A DNA stretch of 46,505 bases, from assembly GCA_017960985.1 (NCBI GenBank), contig JAGCYD010000050.1, positions 1 to 46,505 of the forward strand. Direction: 5' to 3'. Of the stretch, positions 23,849 through 33,100 are shown one piece after another. The notes under the pieces are model-generated. The model was given only the letters and a program-made list of their open reading frames with translations, ran no database searches and was not told the origin of the DNA. The DNA comes from Bacteroidaceae bacterium (GTDB taxonomy: Bacteria; Bacteroidota; Bacteroidia; Bacteroidales; Bacteroidaceae). The first letter of the stretch is position 1, and each line of letters opens with the position of its first letter. A program made the translations under genes and the position numbers.

Positions 23849-24680
23849 GAACCTAACAACGACCCCAGGTCCCATTGGCGTATTCGATTCGGGCTATGGG
23901 GGACTTACCGTACTGCGGCAAATACAACAGCAAATGCCGGAGTACGATTACCTCTATCTCGGCGACAATGCGCGTGCGCCCTATGGCACGCGCTCGTACG
24001 AGGTGGTCTATGAGTTCACACTACAAGCCGTACAGCGCCTCTTTTCCATGGGCTGTCATCTGGTGATTCTTGCCTGCAATACGGCCTCGGCCAAGGCATT
24101 ACGCACCATACAACAGCACGACTTGCCGCAGATAGACCCAACCCGTCGCGTTCTTGGCGTCATCCGTCCTACGGCAGAAAGCATCGGAAGCATAACCCAG
24201 ACGCGCCACATCGGAATCATGGCAACCCCGGGAACCATACGCAGCCATACCTACGAACTGGAGATTGCCAAAATGCATCCCGACATCAAGGTTACGGGAC
24301 AATCCTGTCCCATGTGGGTTCCCCTTATCGAGAACATGGAATATGCGTCCGAAGGTGCAGACTACTTTGTTCGGAAATATATCAACCAGTTGCTCAGTAC
24401 CGACCCCGATATCGACGCCATCATTCTTGGCTGTACCCACTACCCTCTGCTCTACGACAAGATTCGCCAATATACCCCTGCCCACATTCAGGTCATTACG
24501 CAAGGTGAATATGTAGCCGGTAGTTTGCGTACCTACCTCCAACGCCATCCCGACATGGACAGCCGTACGACTCGCGGAGGAACGACTCGTTTCCTAACTA
24601 CGGAGTATCCCAACTCCTTTGAAGAAAATGCAGCCGTATTCCTTGGCCGCAATATCAGCGCCGAGCGTATTATCCTGTAA
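23838..24680 (+). CDS. murI: Glutamate racemase
   Basis: 280 residues. It converts L- to D-glutamate for peptidoglycan. The two catalytic cysteines are in LACNTASA and LGCTHYPLL, with GVFDSGYGGLTVL at the N-terminus and GDNARAPYG following. The ATG at 23838 is chosen because it gives the usual short lead before IGVFDSG; the frame is open to 23796 inside ompH. This is the last gene of the envelope run; a strong hairpin follows at 24707. Confidence 0.96.
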   Translation: MLNKNLTTTPGPIGVFDSGYGGLTVLRQIQQQMPEYDYLYLGDNARAPYGTRSYEVVYEFTLQAVQRLFSMGCHLVILACNTASAKALRTIQQHDLPQIDPTRRVLGVIRPTAESIGSITQTRHIGIMATPGTIRSHTYELEIAKMHPDIKVTGQSCPMWVPLIENMEYASEGADYFVRKYINQLLSTDPDIDAIILGCTHYPLLYDKIRQYTPAHIQVITQGEYVAGSLRTYLQRHPDMDSRTTRGGTTRFLTTEYPNSFEENAAVFLGRNISAERIIL

Positions 24681-24706
24681 CTTACATTCAAATTAAGGAC
24701 AAAGAA

Positions 24707-24736
24707 AAGGCCAGCCAATGTTGATTGGCTGGCCTT
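24707..24736 (-). terminator. Hairpin terminator between convergent murI and the lyase gene
   Basis: AAGGCCAGCCAAT and ATTGGCTGGCCTT are perfect 13-bp arms around GTTG. On the minus strand the stem is followed by TTCTTTG, so it best serves the lyase gene; it may stop murI transcripts as well. Confidence 0.82.
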
Positions 24737-24758
24737 CATATTCAAGGATATACCTTTC

Positions 24759-27700
24759 TTATTTACCTAAGATAAGGTTTATCAACGCTGTGACATCTCG
24801 GAGGGTAACGAAGCCGTCCTCATCAATATCCGATTCGTCGTTCTTGGTTTCTTTGCCCAATAGCATCCTGACGAGCGTGGGCACATCTGCCAATTCAACC
24901 GTTCCGTTCTGGTCTGCATCACCCTTTGTCGAGCCTAATCGCATCAGACGGAAGTCGCTGATGGAGAACCAGCTGTGAATCTCATTGGCTGCAGCAGATA
25001 TCGTGATAGTCGTGCTCCCCGAAGAAACAAACTCAACACTTGTGTCGCCCCAACCGCGGTCGAACACATTACCACTTGCATTAAGGCTTGGCAGGGTTAC
25101 GGTCTGACCACCAGCCGACATGGTAAAGGTCACAGGAGCAGCAGCGCGTGCTTTGGCTGTGAGCAGATAACGCCCAGCTGGGATGGTGATGGTCTGCGAC
25201 ATAGTCGTGCTCCACGATGTATTTCCCCATGCACCACCATCAAAGTAAGAGTGCGTGTTGGTACCATCGGCATTCGTCCAAGGCTCATTGTTGAGCGGAT
25301 TGTTGATAGAGCCTGTGATGGTCCATCCGTCGTTATTGGCGGGTTCCGTATGGTTGGTGATAGCACTGGTATAGTTGACCGCTCCAGAAACGCCCTCCGC
25401 CAGAGCATTGCTCTCGTAGTATGCACGCAGAGCCGTCAAAAGCGTTTGTGCCATTTGCATGGCTTGTGCATCAGAAGACGGATTCAAATCGGTGTTAGGT
25501 TTCTTGGCCGGGTCGGCATAAGGAAGTGTGCCCGTCTGCTGAACCAGAGTCTTTACTTCAGTGAGTCTTTGTGCACCACCATCAATCTGTACCACCTGGA
25601 AATCGGAGATGGAGAACCATGTGTGCTGTTCGTTAGATGAAGCATTAACTACAATATCAACGGGAGTTCCATCGGTTTGGAACACTACATACGAACTTCC
25701 CCAGCCTCGTCCGAAGACATTGCCCGTAGCATTCACATGCGGAAGTTGTGCGGTTTGACCACCTACCGAGAGGCTGAAGTTCACAGCAGCGGCAGCGCGT
25801 GCCTTAACGGAGAGCAGATACTGTCCTGCAGGCAGGCTAATAGTCTGGGACATGGTTGTACTCCACGATGAATTAGCCCATGCGCCACCATCAAAGTAGG
25901 AATGGTTACTATTGCCATTGGAGTCTGTCCACGGCTCATTGCTGAGCGGGTTGTTGATGGCATCACCCGTGATGGTCCATCCTGCGTTGGAAATTGGGTT
26001 CGTGGGGTTAGTAATGTAACTGGTGCGGTCGATTGCAGTACCTACACTTTCTGCCGCATTGTTACTTTCCACATAAGCACGGAGAGCAGTTTGCAGGGCT
26101 TGAGTGGCAATGATAGCCTCAACGGATGTCGTGGGGTTGTAGTCTGCAAGGTTAGGCTTCTTGAGTGGATCGGCATAAGGAAGCGTACCAACTTGCTGAA
26201 CCAATTGTTGAATCGCCTCAAAATCCGCAAAAGCCTCTGCGGTTTCAGCCGTACCATAACATTTGATGGTAAACTGACGCCAAGTACACCAGTCCACATC
26301 ACCATCGCTCTTCACGCCGATACGCAAAACGCCATCGGTAACATTGGTAGAAATAGGACCAATGAGATAAGTGTCATCGATAAGGGCATCGGTGGCTGTG
26401 GTTGCATTATTCACATTCGTCGCATCAGCAAGTGGCAACAAATTAGCCTTTGCATCGTTTGCATAGAGATAAGGAATAGAGGGATAGTTGGCATCCACGC
26501 GATAGAAGCCCTTCACCCAGACTTGATAAAGGCCATTCTTAACACCACTTATTTCTTGATAGTTATCAAAGGTCTTGCGGTATTGGCCCATAGAAGCAGC
26601 ACCACCATAAAGAGATGCAACATTATGACCAACACTTCCTTGGTCAGAAAAAGCCGTTCCAGAGAATCCATTAGGCCAGAGCCTTCTTGTACGAGCATTG
26701 GCAAAATAGAAAGAAGCATCGATGGGATTTGAAGGCGTAGCCTCGTTTAGGCGTGCCTCAAGCATGGAACGCTTCACAAGTTGCCAATAACCCGCATCGG
26801 TTGTTGGAGCCGTAGTTGTCAAGTCGGCCAAGTCGCTAGCAGTACTTACCAGATAATTGTCGCCATTCTTTATAGTATAGGTATTGCTATCCTCCGACAC
26901 TTTTGTGAAAGTCCATTGGGCTGCAGTCCCATTATCCATATAGGCATTATCACCCAAATACTTGGCAGCGAAAGCATTGGTGGTTGATATGGTGTAAACA
27001 CCACTACTTCCACTCAAGGTGACGGCCAAGCCATCGTCGTCGAGAGCAGCATGGGTACCCCACCAATAACCCGAAGTCAGGAACTTACCTGTACCTACAT
27101 TATATAAATAATAGGTGCCTGCACCCGCAGCAGAATCCCATCTTTCAGGCTGAGATACATCTACGCCCAAATAGAGCTTGCCATTGTCATGAATGAGGTG
27201 AAGACGACTGCTGGCCATAGTATTGCTCTCTACCTTTACAGAATTGAGGTCACCCTCCACTTCACCTACATTACCGATTTCATACAGACCACTGGAAAGG
27301 GTTGAAGTCATGTTCAAACGGAACACGGGAACGATATTCGCAGGTCCCCAATTTTCCCATGCATCCACACCTGCTCTGGAGCAATCTACACTCAAACGAG
27401 TGGCATTCAACTTATCGTGTTGGTCACTACCCGACCCGTTCATGTCAAGAACTACGATTGCACCATAGTTCAGTGTCAAATCACCCACATTCACCGTGCT
27501 GATGGTGTTCGCTGTGGCTCCACCCACATTCAGGGTAGCGCCCCAATCCATCGTCAATCCGCCCATGAAACTTCCGCCTGTAGAGTTCAGTACGGTTCTC
27601 ATGTGCATCCACATGGGACTGTTCTGCAGGGTTCCGTTAAAGTTTACCGTTCCGTCCCAAACCTGTGTTTCGCCTGTGTAGGTATGGGTGACAGCAGCCA

Positions 27701-29921
27701 TGTTCAGTACGCCCAAACCCTGTTTGATAAGGCGTGTCTCGCCTGTCAGCGCACCGCCATTCAGGTTACAGGTGTAGGTGGTAGTTCCCACAGCACCTGG
27801 ATTGATGGCATAACTGTCGATGCCGTATGTATATTTAGGTACATTGATAGTCAGAATGTAAGGAGAAGCGCCATCAGTTACATTCAGCGTTGTATTGGCA
27901 TATTCATTATGCAACAGGTGCTGATTATTGTAGCCCGTACCGATAGTGGTGTTGTTGCCAATCCAAGTTCTACCTGTAACGGTGAGTGGCGGCGGCGGAG
28001 TAGTCAGCCCCTCCAATTCTCCGAGGAAATAACTCAAGTGAGGGGGCTGGTTGTAGGCATGCATCTGCCAAATCATAGCCTGGCGATACTGATGGTCGTG
28101 CCAAAGGGTATAGATGCCATAGTCTGTCGGCATGGCAGTGGTATAGATGCGGATGTGCTCATTGTCCCAAACGCGTAGGATAAGTTCCTCACGCCAGTCC
28201 CCTAAGATATCACCTGAGAAGCAAGGATGATTCTTTGTCCAATTGTTCATGTTGCAACCAGAGGAAGTGAAGAGACGATAATAACCTGGCTTTTCTATTT
28301 TCGCCTCTTTTTCCGTACCTGGACTATTAAGCACCTCACTCAGCAGGTCACCGTCCCAGTAGATGCGGAAGTTTAGGTCTCCCCAGGCTATGTATTCCCC
28401 GTCAAACGGGATGACGGCATCGCGTACACAACTCACCATACCAGTTTGGGTACTACGACCCATAGCGCCAGGATAGGCATTGGAGAAATTGGCACAAAGC
28501 GCACGGCCGTCATCGCCGTCGCTGGTCTGCCGGTAATATAGTTTACTGGTTGTAGCATTGCGATAATTCATACAAGGTTCGTCCTCGTTGCAAGCAAAAA
28601 TCTCCAAGCCCTCGCGATAGGGGTCAAAGTCGGAGCAGTGGAGAGCATCGCCGTGACCGAGACCAGTGGTGGTGAGTCCGTGGCCGTTGTCATCGACAAC
28701 CATAGAGCCATAGACAATCTCGTCGCGTCCGTCTTGGTCCACATCGGCAATACAGTAGTTGTGGTTGCCATTTCCATACCACGGGTCACTCCAACCGCCG
28801 TTGTTCGACCAGCGCCAACGCTCCGTCAAGGTATGAGACGAAGGATCTACATCGAAAGTTACCATTTCGTGCTTGGTATAGATACCACGGGCCAAGAAAA
28901 TGCTGGGGGTCTTGCCATCGAGATAGGGGGCGCCGAAGAAATACTTGGAGGAACGATGCCCATAACTGTCACCCCAGTCAGAGGCCGCACCACGCGGCAG
29001 AGGATAGGTATAATACTTACCTACAGCATCATAAACGACACCCGTATAACCATCTAAATAAATAAGGTATTCGTTACCAGTGTTCGTATAGGTCATGTTG
29101 GCGGTATGGCTAACGCTACCACGCGTATCCACACCATTCTGACCAATGCGTTGAGGATAGTCTTTGTCTGAACTCCAGGCTATGTTGCTTGTGTGGCGGC
29201 CATGCACCATCATATTGTCACCACCGCGCAGAAGCACTTCTGCCTTGCCGTCTCCGTCCCAGTCGTAGGCGATGATATTCAGCTCGTGGCTGCCGCCACT
29301 GACCATGTTGGGACCCACATCAATCCACCACATCAGTGTACCGTCGAGTTTGTAGGCATCGATACGGTCGTAGGCTCCGTCGGTACGCGACACAAAGAGG
29401 TCTCCAGCATCCTTCGTGGATAGGCGCTTGATGATGATTTCCATCTCGCCATCACCATCCAAGTCGGCCACTTCGACATCGTTTGGCGTATAAGTACTGG
29501 TGATGTCCGTACCACTATTATCATATATACGTGCAAGAGGAATATCCAAGTAGCCCGTTTCACAAGTCGTACTAAGTTTGTATTTGTATTGCGGCCAGGC
29601 CGTAACTGCTGCCGAGGCTGCGCCCTCCACGCCACGCACTACCGCCTTTATGGTGTACTGGTCGGTGTCGGAACCACCCGCATGGGTATAGTTCGAAACC
29701 GAAAGTGGAGTAGCATTCAGTTTGGTGCCGTTACAATAGACATTGTACTTCACATCGTAGTATTCCTCAGCCAGAATACGCCAACTTAGAAATACGCCAG
29801 CATCAACTTTTACGGCCACAAGACCACGGCCCAGTGGGTCTGTACGCCGTTGGGCAGACACATTACTGGCAAACACCAGCAAAAAAAGCACAATAAAGGT
29901 GCGAAAAAGAATTTTTTTCAT
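24759..29921 (-). CDS. PL11 rhamnogalacturonan lyase with added beta-solenoid, WxxHAA, jelly-roll and dockerin-like modules
   Basis: 1720 residues from ATG 29921; the frame extension to 29972 crosses the -7 box. After a signal peptide (about 1-23), residues 24-640 form a PL11-type beta-propeller lyase that cleaves the pectin backbone rhamnogalacturonan I by elimination. It has calcium loops DLDGDGEMEI, DWDGDGKAEV and DVDQDGRDEI. Residues about 650-925 carry autotransporter-like beta-strand repeats (LIKQGLGVLNMAAVTHTYTG). A WGTHAAL module is at 936-1050, then a jelly-roll-like module (about 1065-1210) and two tandem modules sharing NNPLxNEPWT, SWSTTMSQTI and WFSISDF. A dockerin-like pair closes the protein (DADQNGTVELAD, DIDEDGFVTLRD). 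Ordinary PL11 enzymes are about 600 residues. No SusC/D pair is adjacent. Confidence 0.9.
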   Translation of the reverse strand: MKKILFRTFIVLFLLVFASNVSAQRRTDPLGRGLVAVKVDAGVFLSWRILAEEYYDVKYNVYCNGTKLNATPLSVSNYTHAGGSDTDQYTIKAVVRGVEGAASAAVTAWPQYKYKLSTTCETGYLDIPLARIYDNSGTDITSTYTPNDVEVADLDGDGEMEIIIKRLSTKDAGDLFVSRTDGAYDRIDAYKLDGTLMWWIDVGPNMVSGGSHELNIIAYDWDGDGKAEVLLRGGDNMMVHGRHTSNIAWSSDKDYPQRIGQNGVDTRGSVSHTANMTYTNTGNEYLIYLDGYTGVVYDAVGKYYTYPLPRGAASDWGDSYGHRSSKYFFGAPYLDGKTPSIFLARGIYTKHEMVTFDVDPSSHTLTERWRWSNNGGWSDPWYGNGNHNYCIADVDQDGRDEIVYGSMVVDDNGHGLTTTGLGHGDALHCSDFDPYREGLEIFACNEDEPCMNYRNATTSKLYYRQTSDGDDGRALCANFSNAYPGAMGRSTQTGMVSCVRDAVIPFDGEYIAWGDLNFRIYWDGDLLSEVLNSPGTEKEAKIEKPGYYRLFTSSGCNMNNWTKNHPCFSGDILGDWREELILRVWDNEHIRIYTTAMPTDYGIYTLWHDHQYRQAMIWQMHAYNQPPHLSYFLGELEGLTTPPPPLTVTGRTWIGNNTTIGTGYNNQHLLHNEYANTTLNVTDGASPYILTINVPKYTYGIDSYAINPGAVGTTTYTCNLNGGALTGETRLIKQGLGVLNMAAVTHTYTGETQVWDGTVNFNGTLQNSPMWMHMRTVLNSTGGSFMGGLTMDWGATLNVGGATANTISTVNVGDLTLNYGAIVVLDMNGSGSDQHDKLNATRLSVDCSRAGVDAWENWGPANIVPVFRLNMTSTLSSGLYEIGNVGEVEGDLNSVKVESNTMASSRLHLIHDNGKLYLGVDVSQPERWDSAAGAGTYYLYNVGTGKFLTSGYWWGTHAALDDDGLAVTLSGSSGVYTISTTNAFAAKYLGDNAYMDNGTAAQWTFTKVSEDSNTYTIKNGDNYLVSTASDLADLTTTAPTTDAGYWQLVKRSMLEARLNEATPSNPIDASFYFANARTRRLWPNGFSGTAFSDQGSVGHNVASLYGGAASMGQYRKTFDNYQEISGVKNGLYQVWVKGFYRVDANYPSIPYLYANDAKANLLPLADATNVNNATTATDALIDDTYLIGPISTNVTDGVLRIGVKSDGDVDWCTWRQFTIKCYGTAETAEAFADFEAIQQLVQQVGTLPYADPLKKPNLADYNPTTSVEAIIATQALQTALRAYVESNNAAESVGTAIDRTSYITNPTNPISNAGWTITGDAINNPLSNEPWTDSNGNSNHSYFDGGAWANSSWSTTMSQTISLPAGQYLLSVKARAAAAVNFSLSVGGQTAQLPHVNATGNVFGRGWGSSYVVFQTDGTPVDIVVNASSNEQHTWFSISDFQVVQIDGGAQRLTEVKTLVQQTGTLPYADPAKKPNTDLNPSSDAQAMQMAQTLLTALRAYYESNALAEGVSGAVNYTSAITNHTEPANNDGWTITGSINNPLNNEPWTNADGTNTHSYFDGGAWGNTSWSTTMSQTITIPAGRYLLTAKARAAAPVTFTMSAGGQTVTLPSLNASGNVFDRGWGDTSVEFVSSGSTTITISAAANEIHSWFSISDFRLMRLGSTKGDADQNGTVELADVPTLVRMLLGKETKNDESDIDEDGFVTLRDVTALINLILGK

Positions 29922-29954
29922 GGGTAAAGAAAGATTGGTTAAGCATTTCGGGCG

Positions 29955-29962
29955 CAAAGATA
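29955..29962 (-). promoter_or_regulatory. -7 box (TATCTTTG) for the PL11 gene
   Basis: Exact minus-strand match 34 nt upstream of the ATG at 29921. It is divergent from the CotH promoter about 120 bp away; 29963-30078 is AT-rich with nothing else recognised. Confidence 0.6.
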
Positions 29963-30078
29963 AATAATTCATATATAAATTACCCTACATTTTGGTTAAA
30001 AATTTCAGTACATACAAAAATCAATAAACAGAAGCACACTTTCTCGCGTTTCTTCTTGACTATTTGATACCTATTTAT

Positions 30079-30086
30079 TAAATTTG
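30079..30086 (+). promoter_or_regulatory. -7 box (TAAATTTG) for the CotH gene
   Basis: Exact TAnnTTTG, with CTTG (30055-30058) at 20-nt spacing as a near -33 match. It rules out the TTG at 30084 as a start codon. Confidence 0.55.
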
Positions 30087-30122
30087 TTGCGCTTTGCATC
30101 CAAAAAGGGCTGCATTGCACCC

Positions 30123-33100
30123 ATGAAAAGCATAAAAACAATACACCCTATGGAAAGATTATCCTTCCCTGTTACCCGTATCGACCTACGGGTTTCCCTT
30201 TGTGTTGCCGTTTTACTATTCAGTATTGTCCCAGCATCCGCAGGTTCTTGGACAGCCCCGACGCTGACGACTAACACAGGGATACCACCAACCAACACAG
30301 ATGTGTACCTGTACCATGTAGGTCAGGAGAAGTATCTGACGAAAGGTACAACCTGGACTACACATGCCGCACTGACGGAGAATCCCTCTTCGGCACTTAT
30401 CTATTCCATCCAGAATAATGGTACATACTATCGGCTTTATTCTGCAGGTGCTGGAGGACAAGGCTATTTATTCCCAGACGGTGATGGAGGAAATGTATAT
30501 TGTGACTGGAACAATCAAAATACCACCTATACCTATTGGGGACTCGAAACACAACTAAACGGCAATTTTCGTATCGTTGTATCCAATCAAAACGGATTGT
30601 ATAACAACCTTCCTGACTATTGCCTCGGTTGGGACCCCAACAACAACGACAAAATTGGAGGAGGGGGATATTACAACACCAATGTGGGTCTGTTTGCGCT
30701 CAATCCGTCGAACTCAAATTATGAATTGGACTGGACTTACATCACACCCGACGACTTGAGTCTCTATCAAGCACGGCTGCAACTCTACGAAACCCTACTC
30801 GAAGCCGAAAATGTGGGAGTTGATACCAGTTCGGCCGGTGCTGTATATAACAACTCCAATAGTACCGTATCGGAACTGAACGCTGCCTACCAAGCACTTA
30901 CAACCCTCATCAGTCAAGCCAGTGGAACGGGTGTGGACATGACAGACCTTCTTGTCAATCCAGACTTCTCCGACCCCAATGGTAACGGATGGACATACAC
31001 ACCCGGGCTTACCGCTATCTATGGTGGATTCAGCCAGTTCCCCTGTGCCGAGGCCTACGGCATGGCTTTTGAAGTCTATCAGGATGTGAGCAATGTGCCC
31101 AACGGTATCTACAAAATTACCACAAACTCCTTCTATCGCCCCTCGGGCAATGGCAGTTATAATGGTTCCGAAAGTGTACCCGTGAATCTTTTCCTCGATG
31201 ACTTCCAAACACCAGTACAACACATCTTGGCAGACGCCATATCAACAAACCTACAACAATATGTAAACTATCAGCCAGGTAACCGATACGCACAATATGG
31301 CTGGACTTACATCGGCGGCAGCACTGGTAGCGACTATAATTCCAGTAGCGGTTGGGTACCCAACAGTATGACGGGAGCCTCCATTGCCTTCTCCGCCGGT
31401 CGCTATTTGCAAACCACCTACGGACTAGTGACCGACGGAAGCATGCGCATCGGTCTAACTTCCAACGGGAACACCATCCACTGGTGTCTGTGGTCGAACT
31501 TCAAACTGGTCTATATGGGTAAGGACGAGACAGCAGAGAATGACATCATCACCTCTCTGACAAGTCGTGCCAATACCATTCTGAGTTCAGGAGCAGTTTA
31601 TGGAAATCCAGATAAAACAGCCCTACAAAGCGCTGTCAGCAATGCTGCTTCCGCAAACAATGCGGATGATAAATACGATGCCATCATCGCCCTAAACGCA
31701 GCCATCAACCATGCCAACACCTCCATCGAGAACTATACCTTGCTCTATAATGCGCTGAGAGACTTTAGCGACACCTATGGTACCAGTGCGGCAGGTTATT
31801 CTACAATATACTCCAGTTACCGTAATCGCACCTATACTTATGAAGAGGCTTTAGCAGCGATTGATGCGTTGGAAACTGTAGAATATAATTATTTAGTGTC
31901 ACTCACCGCCAATGCCAATCAACTCGTCATCAATGAAATTCAGTCGCGTAACATCGACATGTTCATCGACCCGTCGTACAACTACGGCAGTTGGATAGAA
32001 TTATACAACCCCACCTCAGGTGATATCTCTTTAGGTATGCTGTATGTGAGCGATGATGCTTCTAATCTACAGAAGTTCCACCTCCACAAACGGTATGGTA
32101 TTATAGCAGCAGGAGGGTACAAGAACATCTGGTTCGACCACAATTCCATCTATGGTGCCGAAGCCTACAAGCAGGTGCCCTTCAAACTGGAACCCGAAGG
32201 CGGAACCATCTACATCAGCGACACCAATGGGAACTTGATTCTTTCCCAAGTTTATCCTGCAACCATCGGACGAACATCCTATGCCCGTACGAATGACGGA
32301 GGAAGCACCTGGGCTACAACGGCAGAACCAACCCCCGAGGCAACAAATACGACTAGTTCGTGGGCAACGCAACAACTTGATGCACCCGTGGTAGATACCG
32401 ATGCACAAGTGTTTACCAGTACACTTAACATAAATGTAAGCATTCCCACGGGCACAACGCTACGCTATACGACCGACGGTTCCACGCCAACTGCAACAAA
32501 CGGCAATGTCAGCAACTCTGGTTCGTTCAGCGTAAGCAACACCACCGTCTATCGATTCCGTCTGTTTGCCGATGGCTACATTCCCAGCGAGGTCGTTACG
32601 CGCTCGTATATATATAAGGATAGAGACTATGACCTACCCATTATTTCCGTCGTAACAGATGACAAGAACCTGAATGACAATACCATTGGCGTATGGGTAC
32701 ATGGTACCAATGGCCGAAGTGGCAATGGTGTGACGGGCACAGACAAGGCCAACTGGAATATGGACTGGGAGCGTCCCGTCAATTTCGAATACCTGAATAG
32801 CGACGGCGAGGCTGCTTTTGCACAAGAAGTGGACTTTGCCATCAGTGGTGGTTGGAGTCGCAAACAATACCCTCGTTCTTTCAAGTTGAAAGCCTCGAAG
32901 GTCTATGGACTCAACGACATGGAATATCGCTGGTTCGAAGACAAACCCTATAACAAATACAAGCAGATTCTGGTTCGTAATGGTGGTAACGACAACTATG
33001 CCAAGAGTCGCGTAAAGGACAATATCCTACAACAGATTCTGCTCCGTTCTGGTTTGTACATCGATGCACAGGAAAGACAACCTGCCCATGTGTTCCTCAA

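Noticed and set aside
24707-24736. Regulatory RNA or operator at the perfect 13-bp inverted repeat
   Set aside because: Its position between convergent genes and the T-rich tract on the minus-strand exit side make a shared terminator the simpler reading.
25902-26732. 276-codon plus-strand frame opposite the PL11 gene
   Set aside because: Antisense within a continuous 1720-residue protein with recognisable modules. Cys/Ile/Arg-rich translation is typical of a shadow frame.
30084-30122. Upstream extension of the CotH protein from TTG 30084
   Set aside because: The TTG is part of the -7 box TAAATTTG, so it would lie upstream of the transcript start, and the added residues do not form a better leader.
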